A DNA stretch of 64,000 nt from Enchytraeus crypticus (taxonomy: Eukaryota > Annelida > Clitellata > Enchytraeida > Enchytraeidae). The notes beneath the pieces are model-generated. The model was not told the origin of the DNA and did not search any database. It saw only the letters and a program-made list of their open reading frames with translations. The translations under genes and the position numbers were made by a program. The stretch lies in contig CAJHZI010000200.1 of NCBI GenBank assembly GCA_905160935.1, forward strand, positions 453,001 to 517,000, given 5' to 3'. This document shows, one piece after another, positions 20,801 through 35,500 of the stretch (positions within the stretch are counted from its first letter, which is position 1; every line of letters starts with the position of its first letter).

Positions 20801-23800
20801 ATTACAGTCGTTGAAGTTATTAGTCGACTAGTACGGTATCTAGAATCAGTCAAAATCGAGGACAGGTAAAGATTCCAAAATAATTATAAAAGGCATATTA
20901 GGAATTTAAGCCCTGTAACATTTAATCTCAGGACCTCATTTTACCTCAGAAAAATTTGTAGAATCAGGTCCCTGACACAGTGATAAATTCAGCAAATAAT
21001 ATTGACGTTCATATTAAAAGGAGAGGTCTAAAGTTCTTGAGAAATAGAAGTTTTACACAATTTTTTAAAGTCATCGAAATTAAAGCATTCTTTAATTGGT
21101 GTAGACAAGACATTGGAGAGAGAAGGCCCATGGCAGCACGCTAAATTCAAAATTTCAAATGTCCAACATCATATAAATTAAATATAATCAATTTAATTAA
21201 ATTTAATTAATTAAACGAATTTAACCCACAATCTGGAACTCTTTACCTGCTAATTTCCTCTTGTTTTTCTCTTTCAACATTCTCTAGCAAGCTTAAAACT
21301 TACCTTTTCCCACCATAGACTTAATCAATCTACCTTGACCATTTTTTGATCACCGGACTGGCTTTCGTTTAGAACCTTACTTCTCCTCAGCACATTTCTT
21401 TCACAGATTGGTCTGGGTGAATTGATCTGTAGTGATGTGTGCTGTTGGGGACGTAACTGACATCATCCCTGGATGAGGAAAGGGACGTTAAACCTTTATT
21501 ATTAATATTATTAATTGGTGCTTAAAGTGAGTATTTTGTGCATGTATATCATCATTTAGACAGAATAATCTAGATACGGCAACAGGGAGGGTGTGGCGAA
21601 AATATAAAAATCGATGCATCAATGTTAGTATGAAAAATTTACATAACAAATTAACAGGTAGGGTATTATATGAAATATACAGGTCTTTAATATGATCGTA
21701 TCTAGTTCGGGCTTGAAGAATTCTTAAAAGATTATTACACTTAAAAATCAATGGATTCAAAATTTTCCTTTTAGCATTGCCATATATTTCAATACAGTAA
21801 ATTAGTGACGAGTATATTAGCGAAAAATACAACATATTTATACATTGCATTGGCAGCACATTTCAAGGTAGAAAGAAAGAAAGAAATTACACCTTTTAAC
21901 TAAAATAAAAATTATAATATTTTCCCGTGTTCTGTGACTTCTGTCCGGGTTGCAGAAGAACAGAACAATCGAAGACTGCACGTGCCGCTAAAGGCAATCT
22001 TCTTCTTATCGTGTCCTTATACAGCATTACTCCAGCGTCTGACACAATTTCTCGCCCGATCATTAAACTCTCTGAGATCCTCACGCGTGACCCCACCACC
22101 GGTCAAGTCAAAAAGGCTAAAGGCAATAAGGAACTAAGATTAAAATCACTGTCAGAAAGGGCATTCAGTTGGTGACTACGCTTTTGTTAAACTGGGATTA
22201 ACGGGAAGATGATGATGATTGTTGGAAAAAATGATTTGGCATATATTTTTACAAAGACTGAGAGGCCATAACTTAGACTAAAGAGAACTACAGCCCTGCT
22301 AAAAATGTACTATAGTGTTATTAAAGTATTTGCTGTAATAAAACTGCAGTATATTAGTATATTCTCTGCAGTATTTACTATTTACTGCAGTGCTTCCACG
22401 ATGTAGTCAATCATACTGCAGTAACATTTACTACAGCAATACTGTAGCATTATATACAACACTGTCAGACTGTAGTCTACTACAGTATAAAGTGATATAC
22501 ACTACAATAATCTGTAGTATATGCCGCAGTATATTGTAGTAGGCCTTTATAATACAGTATATATAACAATATTACTGCACTATACTTCAGAAGTACTATG
22601 GTATCTCTCTTAGTGCACGGTATATTGGCAGGTCCATGCCCTATAACTCCTCTATATATTTAAATCCTCTGCCTTCCTCTTCATAGAAACATATCAAATC
22701 ATTTAATATCAAATTATCTGATCTTCATAGCAGTTATCAAATCATCTAACATCCCAAGTCTCGGTCTTCCTCTAACCTTTTTCCCTTCCATTCATAAGAT
22801 ATCATAAAGAATAGAAAGAAGAACTGGATGGGCAATAAATACTGAGAGGGAATGGTTTCAGTACAAGACCCATCTAGTTCATGTACTGATAGCTGGTCTT
22901 CGTCGCGTCGCAGCAGCTTGGTCAATGGTCTATAATCAAGTATGCCTTTAGCTCTCGCTGTCTACTCATCTTCGTGAACTCATTTTCAAGATTGGAGATC
23001 ATAATTACTGAACTACGCCAGTAAAATAAAATTTTAAAATATTCTCTCTCTCTCTTAGTGCACTGCCTACTGGCAGGTCCATGGTACATAACGCCTCCGC
23101 TCTTCTGTCTTTCGCCTTCCTCTTCATTTTCATATATGAGTGGGTCTTTAAATCATCTAACTTACCTAATCTCGGCCTGCCCCTGCCTCTTTTTCCTTCC
23201 ATTCTACCTTCTATGACCTCTTCTAATATACCTTCCCCCCTTAGAATGTGTCCTATACATCTCTTCTTCCTATTTCTTAATACATTTATCAACTGTCTAT
23301 CTGTGCCAACTCTCTCCAGGACTTCCTCATTTGTAACCTTTTGAGTCCAGCTAATCCTCTCCATTCTTCTCCAAATACACATTTCCAATGCCTCCAGTTT
23401 CCGAATATCTTCCTTTCTTAAGGTCCATGTTTCACATCCATATAATAGCGTGATCCAAACCAAAGTTTTCACTATCTTTATCTTTGTGTCTTTCTTTAGA
23501 CTTTTTGTTAATAGTTCTTTTCTACTACCAAAGGCCGCTTTTGCTTGTGCAATTCTACTGCATATTTCTGTCTCACATTTCCCATCATCGGTTATAGTAT
23601 GACCCAAATATTTGAAACTCCTTACCTGTTCCAATTTCGTACCATTTATTGTGATACTAACTTCACCTTTATTATTGGACACCCTCATAACCTTGGTCTT
23701 TTTTATATTAATCTTCATGCCATATCTTAGGGCCGTATCATTCAGCCTATCCATTATCTTCTGCAATCAAATCTCGCTGCCCGCTACCATTCCTTGGTCA

Positions 23801-26800
23801 TCTGCAAATCATACATCTTGTAAAAAATTCCCTCCTACTTTTATTCCTTCTTCCAAGTCTTCCATGGCTTCCTCCATCATTGCCTCAGTGTAAATGTTAA
23901 ACAGCAGCGGCGAAATGCTGCAACCTTGTCTTACTCCACGTCCTATTTCACCTTCTTCTAAGTATTCTTGTTGGATTTTGATTACTGCTCTTTGATTCAT
24001 GTACAAGTTCAAAATTAGTCTTCTATCTCTCCAGTCAATTCCTATTCTTTTTAAGATATTCATCATCGTTATCCAATCAATCCTGTCAAAGGCCTTCTCG
24101 AAGTCTACAAAGCATACAAAAACGTCATTTCCATATTCTAAGCTTCTTTCGCAAAGAACCCGCATTACTCCTATTGCTTCTCTTGTGCCGCATCCTTTCC
24201 TAAAACCAAATTGTGTCTTGCTCAGTATCATCTCTGCTTTCGACTGAATGCGATTATTTACTATCTTTAATAAGATCTTCGATGCATGAGGTATTAAGCT
24301 GATTGTTCTGTAATCCGAACACTCCACAGCATTGGCTTTTTTGGGAATTGGAATCATCACTGACTTGGTAAAGTCGTCTGGCCAAATACCTGCACTGTAC
24401 ACTTCCATACATACGTCCATTAACTTTTTGAGTGTTTCTCCTTCCAACATTTTCAAGAATTCTGCTGGGATTTCATCTATTCCGGCTGCCTTTCCCTTCT
24501 TCATACTGTTAATTGCAGAATAAATTTCCTCCTTCATTAAATCGGGGCCCCTTTTATCGTCTTCTATGATATTCTCTTCTTCTATTTTAAAATCCTCTTG
24601 AACTGGTTTCCCAGTCTTATCATACAATTCCTCTACATATTCTCTCCATCTTTCTTTTACTTCTTCCAGCTCTGTCTTCAATTCCCCATCTTTACCCATT
24701 ATACTAATGTTCTTTGCATCTCCTTTCTTTTTCTTATCGGTTCTTGTTAATATCCTGACTTCCTGGTATAATAGATACGACCTCCCTCTTCTATCATATT
24801 CTGCTAAATCATCACACTTTTCTCTCCACCAATGATCTTTTGCTTTGCCTGTAATTCTTCTAAGTTCACTGTTTAAGCTTCTATATTTCCTTCGGCCATG
24901 TCTGGTGTCAATACTTTTCCATTTCCTCCTTTCATCCATTTTGTCTAGCATCTCGCTTGTGATCCAAGTTTTTTTAGCTGTATTTTGCTTTAAGAAAGCC
25001 ACAAACTTCTTTTGCACCTATTTTAATAGCTTCCTTTAGCTGACACCATCTTTCATTTACCCCTGTTCTTTCGTCGTTCTTCATTTCCTTAACTTTTCTT
25101 TCCACTGCTTCCTGAAACTGACTTCTTTTCTCGTTCAATCCGTTCAAATTCCATCTCTTACTGCTTTCTTCTTAAGTATTTTCTTCAGCTGAAGCCCTAC
25201 TTTTGCCATTACTAGGTTGTGGTCTGAATTAATATCGGATCCTGGATAAGCCCTTGAATTCTTCACACTATTCCTGTACCGTTGCTTTATCAGAATATAA
25301 TCTATCTGGTATCTTCCTTCGTTTCCGGTGCTTCCTGGTTTCTTCCATGTGTAACGCCTTCTCTTCTCATGTTTGAACCAAGTGTTGGACACCACTAATC
25401 TCATTCTATTGTAAAAGTCAATCAATTTCTGTCCTCTCTCATTTCTTTTTCCTAGACCATATTCCCCAACTTCATTTCCAACTCTCCCTTCACCCACCAC
25501 CGCGTTCCAATCCCCCATAACTATCACTTGATCTATGGCTTTTTCTCCTTTAATCATTCCTTATATTTTTTCGTACATCGCTTCAATTTCCCCATCCTCT
25601 GAGGCTGATGTAGGCATGTAGATTTGGATAAACACCAAATCTACTGGATAAATTATTTACTCATAAAGTCTCGAATTAGTTGGATATATTTCACTATGGC
25701 TACTGCAAGCAGGCTGCTGTCAACAGCACCTGAGACTATAAGGCCTATTGTTTATAGTCGCGCTCGACTCTTCGCTATACGTCTCTCAACCCACCTCAGC
25801 AGCTGCATCAGCAGCTGTGCACTCACTCTCTTGTCTCTGAGCCTATGTGAGTAAACACAAAGCGTCCTATTCAAACCATCTATACTCCTCGCAGTCACTC
25901 ATCCTTTTTTCAATGTACTAAGCGCTCTAAACCTACTCGAACTCTTAGATATCTCACACCTGTACACGTCATCAACATCACCAGCAACAGCCCTCAACAA
26001 CGGACGTCAGCTTCACCTCTTCAACCCCCTGCTCTATATGTGCTCAATGTTAGATCTAAAGCTAAGACTAATGCATAATAATAATACATGTAATACATAA
26101 TACATGTAGCCACAGATTTGATCAGCATAAATGTAGAAGTCGGTGTCATAGTGGAATCCCATCTTTTTTTTAACGCGGTAGTAATACCACAGTATATACC
26201 AGAGTAATTCTTAATTTACCTGAATTTACCACAACTGCTAAAATCTTTCGATATTCCATTCTTTCATCAAACTTAGGTAGCAGAAAAAATGGAAGAAAGC
26301 AAGGGCTTATTTCAATCCATAATCATAGGCCTACATGATTACAAAATCCAGTTTGTTTTGAAAATTATTCACCGATACCGCATTCTCAACCTCCTAACTC
26401 AAAGAGTTCCACCTATCAATCACCCTCTGATTGGCTGGAGCCAGTGGCGAAGTCAGTTAAGCTATTCGGCCGCGGATCAGTATGTGCGGGGCTCAAATCC
26501 TGGGCTCGCCCGTCACTGACATCGCTTTCGAGTGAGGAAAGTGACGTTAACCTTAGCTTTAGCTTTTTTTACCCTATGAGAAAAAGAAAACTTTCTAGAG
26601 TCTGTTCTTACACTAGGCTTAAACTATAGCTATGACCTCTTAAACCATTATAAGAGAAATAGAACAAATCTGTTGCTCGTAACTCGAAAAAGCCCATGCA
26701 TTATTTTATAAACCTCTATAAGACCACCTCTAATTTACCTGGTTTCTAGAGTTGTCAGTTGAACAGACCTTAGCCTCTTCTCATACCCTAATGCTTTGAA

Positions 26801-29800
26801 TCCCCTAATAGTTCTTAATGCTCTTCTCTGCACTGCTTCAATAAACTCAATATCGTTCCTGTAGTGTGGTCTCCACACTGACATACAATACTCCAGATGA
26901 GATTGAATCAAAGATTTGTACAATCTTAAAACAATGCCTTTATCTCTACTTTTGAATGTTCTCTTTATAGTCCTAAGGTCCTATTGGCTGCTTTAACAGC
27001 CACAGTACAGGGTTTCCTCACTTTGAGGTTCTGGCTAAATGTTACCCCTAGATCCTTCTCCTCACTCACTACCTGCAGTTTCTTATTATTTACAACATAT
27101 TCTTTAGTAGGGTTATTTTGCATAAGTAAATTACCTTACACTTGTCCACATTGAATTCTAAGCCTCATTTTTGGGACCAGTTACTTAGCAAATGCAAGTC
27201 CCGAACCATACTGTCACTTTGTTCTATCATATCAACTTTTCCAAACAGTTTTGTATCATCAGCAAAGTTCAAGATTATATTAAATATTTCTGTATCTTTA
27301 CTATTTATGAAGATCAGAAAAATATAGGCCCCAACACTGAACCCTGTGGCACCCCCGAAGTTACCTCCACCCAACCTCATTTAGCCTCCCCCAGCGTAAC
27401 CTTCTGCTTCACCCCTTTAACCAATCTTCTATCCATTTGAATAACTTCCCATCTATTCCGCAAAGGCTTGTCTTAATTACATATTTCATTCTTCCATTTT
27501 ACAATTATACTATTACTATCCGAATTTGATTAGTGGGCCCACTGCATCCCTGACTTTGGACTTACTTCTAATATATGAGTAAAACGATTTTGCATCAAAT
27601 TTAACATTTTCAGATAATTTCTCCTCAAAACTTTTCTTCGCTTCCTTATAATGTATGCACTTATGTCGTATGTCCTTATGCCGTATTGCACTTATTCCTT
27701 GCAATTTTATATTCTTGCCAACTCTCATGGTCCTTCCGACACTTTAATTTCACCCATATGGGATATATCTCTCTTTGCCATGGAAGAATAATTCTGAAGT
27801 AAACAGCAGTAATGCTATATGAATGCAGCACCAGTATGCAGCATGAGAACTCTAATTGATCAATGTTTATCTTATTGATGGCAGTGATATAGAAAATAAG
27901 AAATTTATAGCAGTAAAGCACTTCGAGTCATCAACGAACAAAGACAGAGAGTTAACTTGAGAGAAATACAGATAATATTATTAATATACATATATGTATA
28001 GAGAAGAAAACCTAAAAAAACAGAAATAATGTGAACTTTTCAACGTACAAACTTCTTCCAGAAACGAGGTGGAATATATAATGATCGCGTTACTAGTAGA
28101 TTAACTTACTAACTTACCTTCTGTTTCATCCTTCTCTGAACTCTCAATATCATCCTCACCAGAAGAATGCAATTTCTACATCAGTTAATCAAGAAACGTT
28201 GTAATTTCTAGAAAAATCGACTAACGCGGCCACTTCTATGGTATGTTATTTTCTGCTTGTTTGGCCGAATAGATAGCAAGGTTGCCATACGATCAGGTGA
28301 CAATCGGTTCAATCCTAGCCAGACCGTCTATGACATTATCACTGGTGATACGGAAGGAGACGTCAAGCTTAGCTTTTACTACAGTTACATTCTTTTCCAT
28401 TAAAATTTTGAGTTCAGTACGAACAAATGTTGAGTTGGAAACAATTGGCTGTCAACTAGCCTTTTTGTTTCATTAAATTAATTTTACTGTGTTGCTGATA
28501 GGTTGTGTTCTTACTGAACTCACGTTCTGTAAGAACACACCATTAGGCAAAAAGGTGAGCCCAACACAAAGGCTAAACCAATCTCAACTTCAACTTAGTT
28601 CTCAACTTAACTTTTTGGGCTGCACGGTTGCAAGTTGGCAAGTTGTTCGACAGCTGATTATTAGATACAAGGTTCATATCCAGTGCCCTCCTCGTCACTG
28701 ACACGCTTTCGAGCAGGTAATTGACGTTATACTTGGCTTTAGCTCTTACTTTGAAAAAACAAGGATAGTCAGGTGGTCTACCATTACCGTCTTTTGTTCT
28801 TGCTGAGTAACATGTGCAATGTATGGTTAGTTAATTCTATATTGGCCAGGATACACTGCATGACTAAAAAAGCAATTTGGAAATATATTTTAAGAAAACA
28901 TGAAGATTCTAAACTTTATTCAAAGGTTGAAGAACATGTAAAGGAATGTTTCAATTGCAGTTGCACTATATAGTAAAAAAGTTAGTAAAAATGAGCAGAA
29001 GAGCAGAATAAGGAGCAACGCATTCCAGCCAATACTAGATGAAGCTTTGACATAAAGTGTTCAATGCTGAACTCTTGAAGCTTCAGGTGATATCAAAAGA
29101 TGTAGCGAACGATCGTCTAATCAGATTTATTAAGTAGTATAGTTTCTAATCAAATGGCACTAAAAACCTGCACTGCCCAATTGCTTCTTTGTACCTCAGC
29201 TCTAAAGCAATCCTCGTTGCTAAAGCAACGGTACAGGAATAATGTGAAGTATTCAAGGGCATATCCAGGAGACGATGTTAATTCAGACCACAATCTAGTA
29301 ATGGCAAAAGTAGGGCTTCAGCTGAGCAAAATACATAAGAAGAAAAGCATTAAGAGATGAAATTTGAACGGGTTGAACCAGAAAAGAAGTCAGATTCAGG
29401 AAGCAATGGAAAGTGAAGTAAAGAAACTGAAGGAATACGAAAAGACAAGCGTAATTAAGGATGGTGTCAGCTAAAGGAAGCTATTAAAGTAGGTGCTAAA
29501 GAAGTACATGGCTTTCTTAAAAATACGGCTAAAAAACCTTGGATCACAAGTGAGATGCTAGACAAAATGGATGATAGGAGGAAATGAAAAAGTATTGACA
29601 CCAGTCACGGCTAAAGGAAATACAGAAGCTTAAACAATGGGCTTAGAAGAATTCCAGAAAAAACAAAAGATCATTGGTGGAGTGAAAAGTGTGATTATTT
29701 AGCAGAATATGATAGAAGAGTCAGATCTATTGAACCAGTAAGGATATTGACAAGAACCGATAAGAAAAAGAAAGGAGATGCAAAGAACATTATTATAACG

Positions 29801-32429
29801 GGTAACGATGGGGAATTGAAGAAAGAGCTAGAAGAAGTAAAAGAAAGATGGAGAGAATATGTAGAGGAATTGTATGATAAGGCTGGATATATGATAAGGC
29901 TGGGAAGCTAGTTAAAGAAGATTTTAAAATGGAAGAAAATATTGAAGAAAAAAATAAAGGGGCCGCGTTATAATGAAGGAGAAATTTATGCTGCAATTAA
30001 CAGCATGAAGAAGGGTAAAGCAGCCGGAATAGATGATATCCCAGCAGAATTCTTGGAAATTTTGGAAGAAGAAACACTCAATAAGTTAATGGAGGTATGT
30101 ATGGAAGTGTACAATACAGGTATTTGGCCAGACGACTTTACCAAGTCAGTGATGACCAAAATTCCGAAAAAAGCTAAAGCTATGGAGTGTTCGGATTACA
30201 GAACAATCTTTTTAATACCTCATGCATCGAAGATTTTATTAAAAATAATAAACAATCGCATTCAGTCGAAAGCAGAGATGATACTGAGCAAGACACAATT
30301 TGGTTTAGGAAAGAATGCGGCCCAAGAGAAGCAATAGGGGTAATGCGGGTTCTTTGTGAAAGAAGCTTAGAATATGGAAATGACGTCGTTTACGCTTTGT
30401 GGACTTTGAGAAGGACATTGACAGGATTGATTGCATAACGACGATGAATATCTTGAAAATAATAGAAATTGACGGGAGAGATAGAAAACTAATTTTAAAC
30501 TTGTACATGAATCAAAGAGCTGTAATCAAAATCCAACAGGAATACACAGAAGAAAGTGAAATAGGACGTGGAGTAAGACAAGGTTGCAGCATTTCGCCGC
30601 TGCTGTTTAACATTTACGCTGAGGCAATGATGGAGGAAGCCATGGAAGACCTGGATGAAGGAATAAAGTAGGAGGAAAATTGTTACAAGATGTACGATTT
30701 GCAGATGACCAAGGAATGGTAGCGGGCAGCGAGACTGGACTGCAGAAGATAATGGATAGGCTGAATGATACGGCTTTGAGATATGGCATGAAGATTTATA
30801 TAAAAAGACCAAGGTTATGAGAGTGTCCAATAATAAAGGTGAAGTTAATATCACAATAAATGGTACGAAATTGGTACAGGTAAGGAGTTTCAAATATTTG
30901 GATCATACAATAACCGATGACGGGACATGTGAAACGGAAATATGCAGTAGGATTGCACAAGCAAAAGCGGCCTATGATAAGAAGAAAGAACTTTTAACAA
31001 AAAGTCTGAAGAAAGACACAAAGATAAAGACAGTGAAAACCTGGGTTTGGACCACGCTATAGTATGGATGTGAAACATGGACCTTAAGGTAGGTAGACAT
31101 TAGTAAACTGGAGGCATTGGAAATGTGGATTTGGAGAAAAATGGAGAGGATTAGCAGGAATCAAAAAGTTAAAAATGAGGAAGTTCTGAAGAGAGTTGGT
31201 ACAGATAGACAGCTGATAAATGTATCAAGAAATAAGAAGAAGAGTTGGATAGGCCACATTCTAAGGAGGGAAGGTCTATTAATAGAGGTCATAGAAGGTA
31301 GAATGGAAGGAAAAATAGGCAGGGGCAGGCCGAGATTAGGTATGTTAGATGATTTAAAGATCCACTCATATATGGAAATGAAGAGGAAGGCGGAAGACAG
31401 AGAAGAGTGGAGGCGTTATATGCTATGGACCTGCCAGTAGGCAGTGCATTAAGAGGGAGACCTCAGCTCTTTCTAAATCATACAGTTACTCTGTGATAGT
31501 TTATAATTAAATGCACTTAACAAACATCTTTAAAAACAGGCCTACATTTTAACCGAATACACAAGCCAAATGCTGACAGAGAGATGTAATGTAGAATTAG
31601 ACAAACAGACAGATGGCTGACCTGAGCCTCAGCATGAACAGCAGTAAGCTGAGGTCGCCACACGTGGGCTCTCTGGTCACCCGAGGCAGTCAGTACGAGC
31701 TCATGAGTAGGATGAAACCTGATAGAGTTGACTGATCCCTGGTGTCCTACGTACTGCAGCAAGCATGTGCCACTCTCAATCCACCATATACGGGCTGTGT
31801 GGTCTGCATATACACGTAGAAATTTAGCATAACAGCATACCTATAATGACTTTCGTCAGAATGGATATATTTATCCATTTTATACAGCAAATATTTGACG
31901 CTGGCGGCGACATATATCACTATCACTTATATTCACTATCAGCTGAATGCTGGGAGAAATTGGTTAATCTTCATGTCCACATATTCTCGGTCTGCTTCTT
32001 CTTCTTTTTCATTCCATTTTACTTCCTATGACCTCCTTAGTAAACTTTCTCCCTTTAGAATGTGTACTATCCAAATCGTCTTCCTATTTCTAATTATCAT
32101 CAATCATCATTATTTCATATAATCATCATCATCATCATCTTCGTCTTCTTCTCTTAAAAAAATTTAAATCCCAGTTTAACCAGGGTCGGGATACGAATAG
32201 ACTTTCTCCAGTCATCTCTGTCCCACACCATATTTTGACTATATAGATTGACTGATGAGTCAATCCCCTATTTTTCATGTCCTTCTTAATTACCGCATCC
32301 CTAGTCAATTGTGGTCTACCTCTCTCTAGTTTAACATCCAGCTCTTCCCTCCAAACACACTTTACACACGTTCGCATCTGCCTTTCTCACAATATGCCTG
32401 TATGTCCATCATTATTTCTTATCATCATT

Positions 32430-32500
<71 letters not shown>

Positions 32501-35500
32501 TATACATACACACTGAGCCAAATACATGGCAGTACAACCCTAATGAAAAATTTCAATAATTTTTGTACCCGATGTCTCTTTGTTATGCAAATATCTGAGG
32601 TTAATCATGACAAAATTCAATTGCATCTACTCCCAATTTTGACTTTTTATACAAGTGGAGTTAAAGCGGAGCCTTTTCTTCGCCACAACCCTACTGTTTG
32701 ATGCGAATTAGAAGTATTATCACTGAATTGTACTAGATATATCAGCTGCAAATGATGGTCTGAATAACATCAACAACAAATGGGATAATTTCAAAAATGC
32801 ATTAGTAGTAACAGCATATGAAATCATCCCAGAAAATAATATGTAAAGGAAAACTAAATGGATAAATCAGAACATTTTACAGTTAATGAAAGAACGACAA
32901 AAGATTAAAGATAGAGAAAGTAAGGAGTATAGAGTTTCGAACAATGCAATAAAGAAACTTTGCAAACATGAAAAGGAAAAGTGGTTAAACAAAAGATGTG
33001 ATGAGATTGAAAAGATGAAATTTACAGACACAAGGAAAATATTAGAGATGGGAATTTTTTGAATTTCCAGAGTTCGGGTTTGGTTCGTTGAAAATGAAAG
33101 TTCGGTTCGGTTCGGGTTCGGTTAGCAGTGGACAATTTGAGTTCGGTTCGGTTCGTTAAAAATGAAAGTTCGGTTCGGATCGGATTCGGTTCTAACAAGG
33201 GTTCGGTTCGGGTTCGGCTTGCTTTCCAACTCGCAAGAGTTCGATTCGAGTTCGAAAAGGTTTGGTTTGGATAATGTTGCAATTGTTTAACTTTACTTAT
33301 AATAATCATGGTTATGACAAACATGTTTAAAATGGTTTATGGTAAATATACTTAAAAATTTATTAAGTCATAATAGCTGCCACATTTTTTCACCTGGGTA
33401 AAAATATGACAATTAAAAAAGGAGAGAAAAGGTATTTATTCCTGTACTTTTCTTAAAATATTGTTAGTTGACCAACAAATGTTCATAATATAGATATTTA
33501 GCTTTATTATTGTATCTGAAATACTTTCCTTGATTATAACGAGCAAATAGAATGCTTCATCAATTTTTAATTTTTTTTGTCACTAAAGGCCATATATATA
33601 TTAGATACGTTTATAATTAAGTGGAAATGTCTTGGCTAAAATTTGATCCAATATTTCAGAGACAAAGTGCAATTTAGTAACATAAAAATGTCAAATAAAG
33701 ATAATTTGATAAACACGTGTACTTCCGTAGAAAAATGATCATAATATACACCGTTTGCTATTAACTGACCAATAATAAGCTTCACAATTTGCCTTAGGGT
33801 TTCAAATTTGAAACTCTCAGATCAATTATGAAGTTTCGAAAATAGTTATGAAATTATTGCATTGCTATGGTGCAAAATTATTTACTCCATATAGCCTTAA
33901 CACATATAGAATGTCATATATAATTATTTGGAAATCTGGCTGCAAAAATTTTTAGGTAGCACACTAAAATTAGAAAAAAATTCATAATTTGAATTTAACA
34001 AGAACAAATCCACCTAGATTGAGTCAAGCATTTCCAGATTTTTATGGGGTACTCTCATCACTTTTGCCTCTTTGGTGTTAATCTTCATTCCATATATCAA
34101 TGCCGAGTCATTCAGACTATCCATTATATTCTGTATGCCAATCTCGCTTCCCGCTATCTTTCCTTTGTACCGCTAGCATTTTTAAATTTGTGTCAGAACC
34201 AGCCTTACCTGAATATATGCTGTTAGATACTGTAAGACATGTATATGCAAAAACTAATACATATTTGTATTGTTCTAATTATCTTTATTTAATATCAGGC
34301 TGGTGAAGAAGAAAGGAACTCCAAGAGTTTGGTTCAATTCGGTGAGGACGAAGTCTGGGTTCGGGTTCGGTTCGGTTTCGGCCAGAGTCTGGCTTCAGGT
34401 TCGGTTCGGCCAGAGTCTGGGTTTGGGTTCGGTTCGGTCAGAGTTGTGGGTTCGAGTTCGGTTCGGTTCAGTCAAAATTCTAGATTTTAGGGTTAGGTTC
34501 GGGTTCGGTTCAATTCCCATCTCTAATTTATTGCATTACCGAAGAAACCTGGTGCGGCAGAATATGAACTACACAGAACTATAAGTCCAATGAGTGTAGT
34601 CATTAAAATCTATTTAAGAATTCTGCTAATGAGAATGAGAAATAAAATTAGACCTGAAATAAATCCTGTGCAAAATGGTTTTATGGATGATTCTGGTACA
34701 AGGAATGCTATTTTCGTTCTAAGAATTCTGTGTGAAAGAGCCATAGAATTAAATAAGAATCTCTACCTTTGTTTCATTGATTATACCAAAGCTATTGACA
34801 AAGTGAGACACAGCAAATTGATAGATCTTCTTCATGAATTGGATATAGATGGCTAAGACATAAGAATTGTTAGGAATTTATACTGAAGTCAAGAAGCTGC
34901 AATGAGATATGAGAACGAGTATAGTAACTTTTGCAAAATTAAGAGAGGAGTAAGGCAAGGCTGTGTAATGTCACCAGATCTTTTTAACTTATATAGCGAA
35001 AATTTAATGAGGAATATCAATGAAATAAAAGGAGTGGTAATTGGAGGATACAATCTTAATTGTTAGAAACTCTCTCTTGGAGAGCCTAAGCTGAGCCTAA
35101 TGGATGACACTTTTATTTATAAACAATACCGGTTTTTGTTTCAATTTAATATTTTTATCTTAATTCGTTAAATTGTTTCTCATATACTTTACTATATTAC
35201 TTATAATTTTCTACATTTCAGTATACATTTATTTTTTTCTAATTTACGATAATGGATTTAACATATTTGTTTTAAAATTTGTCACCTTTTTACCGTGCTT
35301 TTTAGCCATATATTTAAACACCTTTTTGTCCTAGAATGTTTTTCCTTTACTTTAATTGGTTGATTTCTTTCTGCTTCACCCACAGAAAGAAATCATTTCC
35401 CGTTTTTCATGCTATAGATGTGTTTTCATTGCTCTTTCTTTCCATTTATCTTGTTTTAGCCCTCACTACTCCATATATGACCAACCATTTTACTGGCAGT

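Larger units (their letters stand above)
23040..25650 (-). mobile_element. RTE-like LINE family E, 2.6-kb copy
   Basis: Covers the C-terminal half of the endonuclease (25650-25144), the linker and RT (25017-23809), and the RT C-terminus and 3' UTR (23766-23040), ending in a (GA)n tail. Interruptions in this copy: a frameshift between 25144 and 25017 and two in-frame TGA codons at 23809-23811 and 23767-23769. The first replaces the Arg codon before FADD: the 30-kb copy has CGA there. The N-terminal part of the endonuclease is missing. Confidence 0.9.

Noticed and set aside
20235-20955. Solo LTR call
   Set aside because: Start and end look LTR-like, but no second copy, no target duplication and no primer site could be shown; kept only as a low-confidence unassigned segment.
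23081-24523. Plus-strand open frames across 23-25 kb
   Set aside because: All are antisense shadows of the minus-strand LINE E reverse transcriptase.
26436-28760. tRNA genes at the three SINE heads
   Set aside because: Box A and box B are present but no cloverleaf with a matched acceptor stem could be drawn; the 3' ends are SINE tails.
32277-32516. Open frames with (IY)n repeats
   Set aside because: Translation of a TA microsatellite; the same applies at 54192-54392 and 55080-55343.
33022-33324. 100-codon frame with RTRTEPN repeats
   Set aside because: Antisense translation of the GGTTCGG array at the left end of the hAT-like element; no independent sign of coding.
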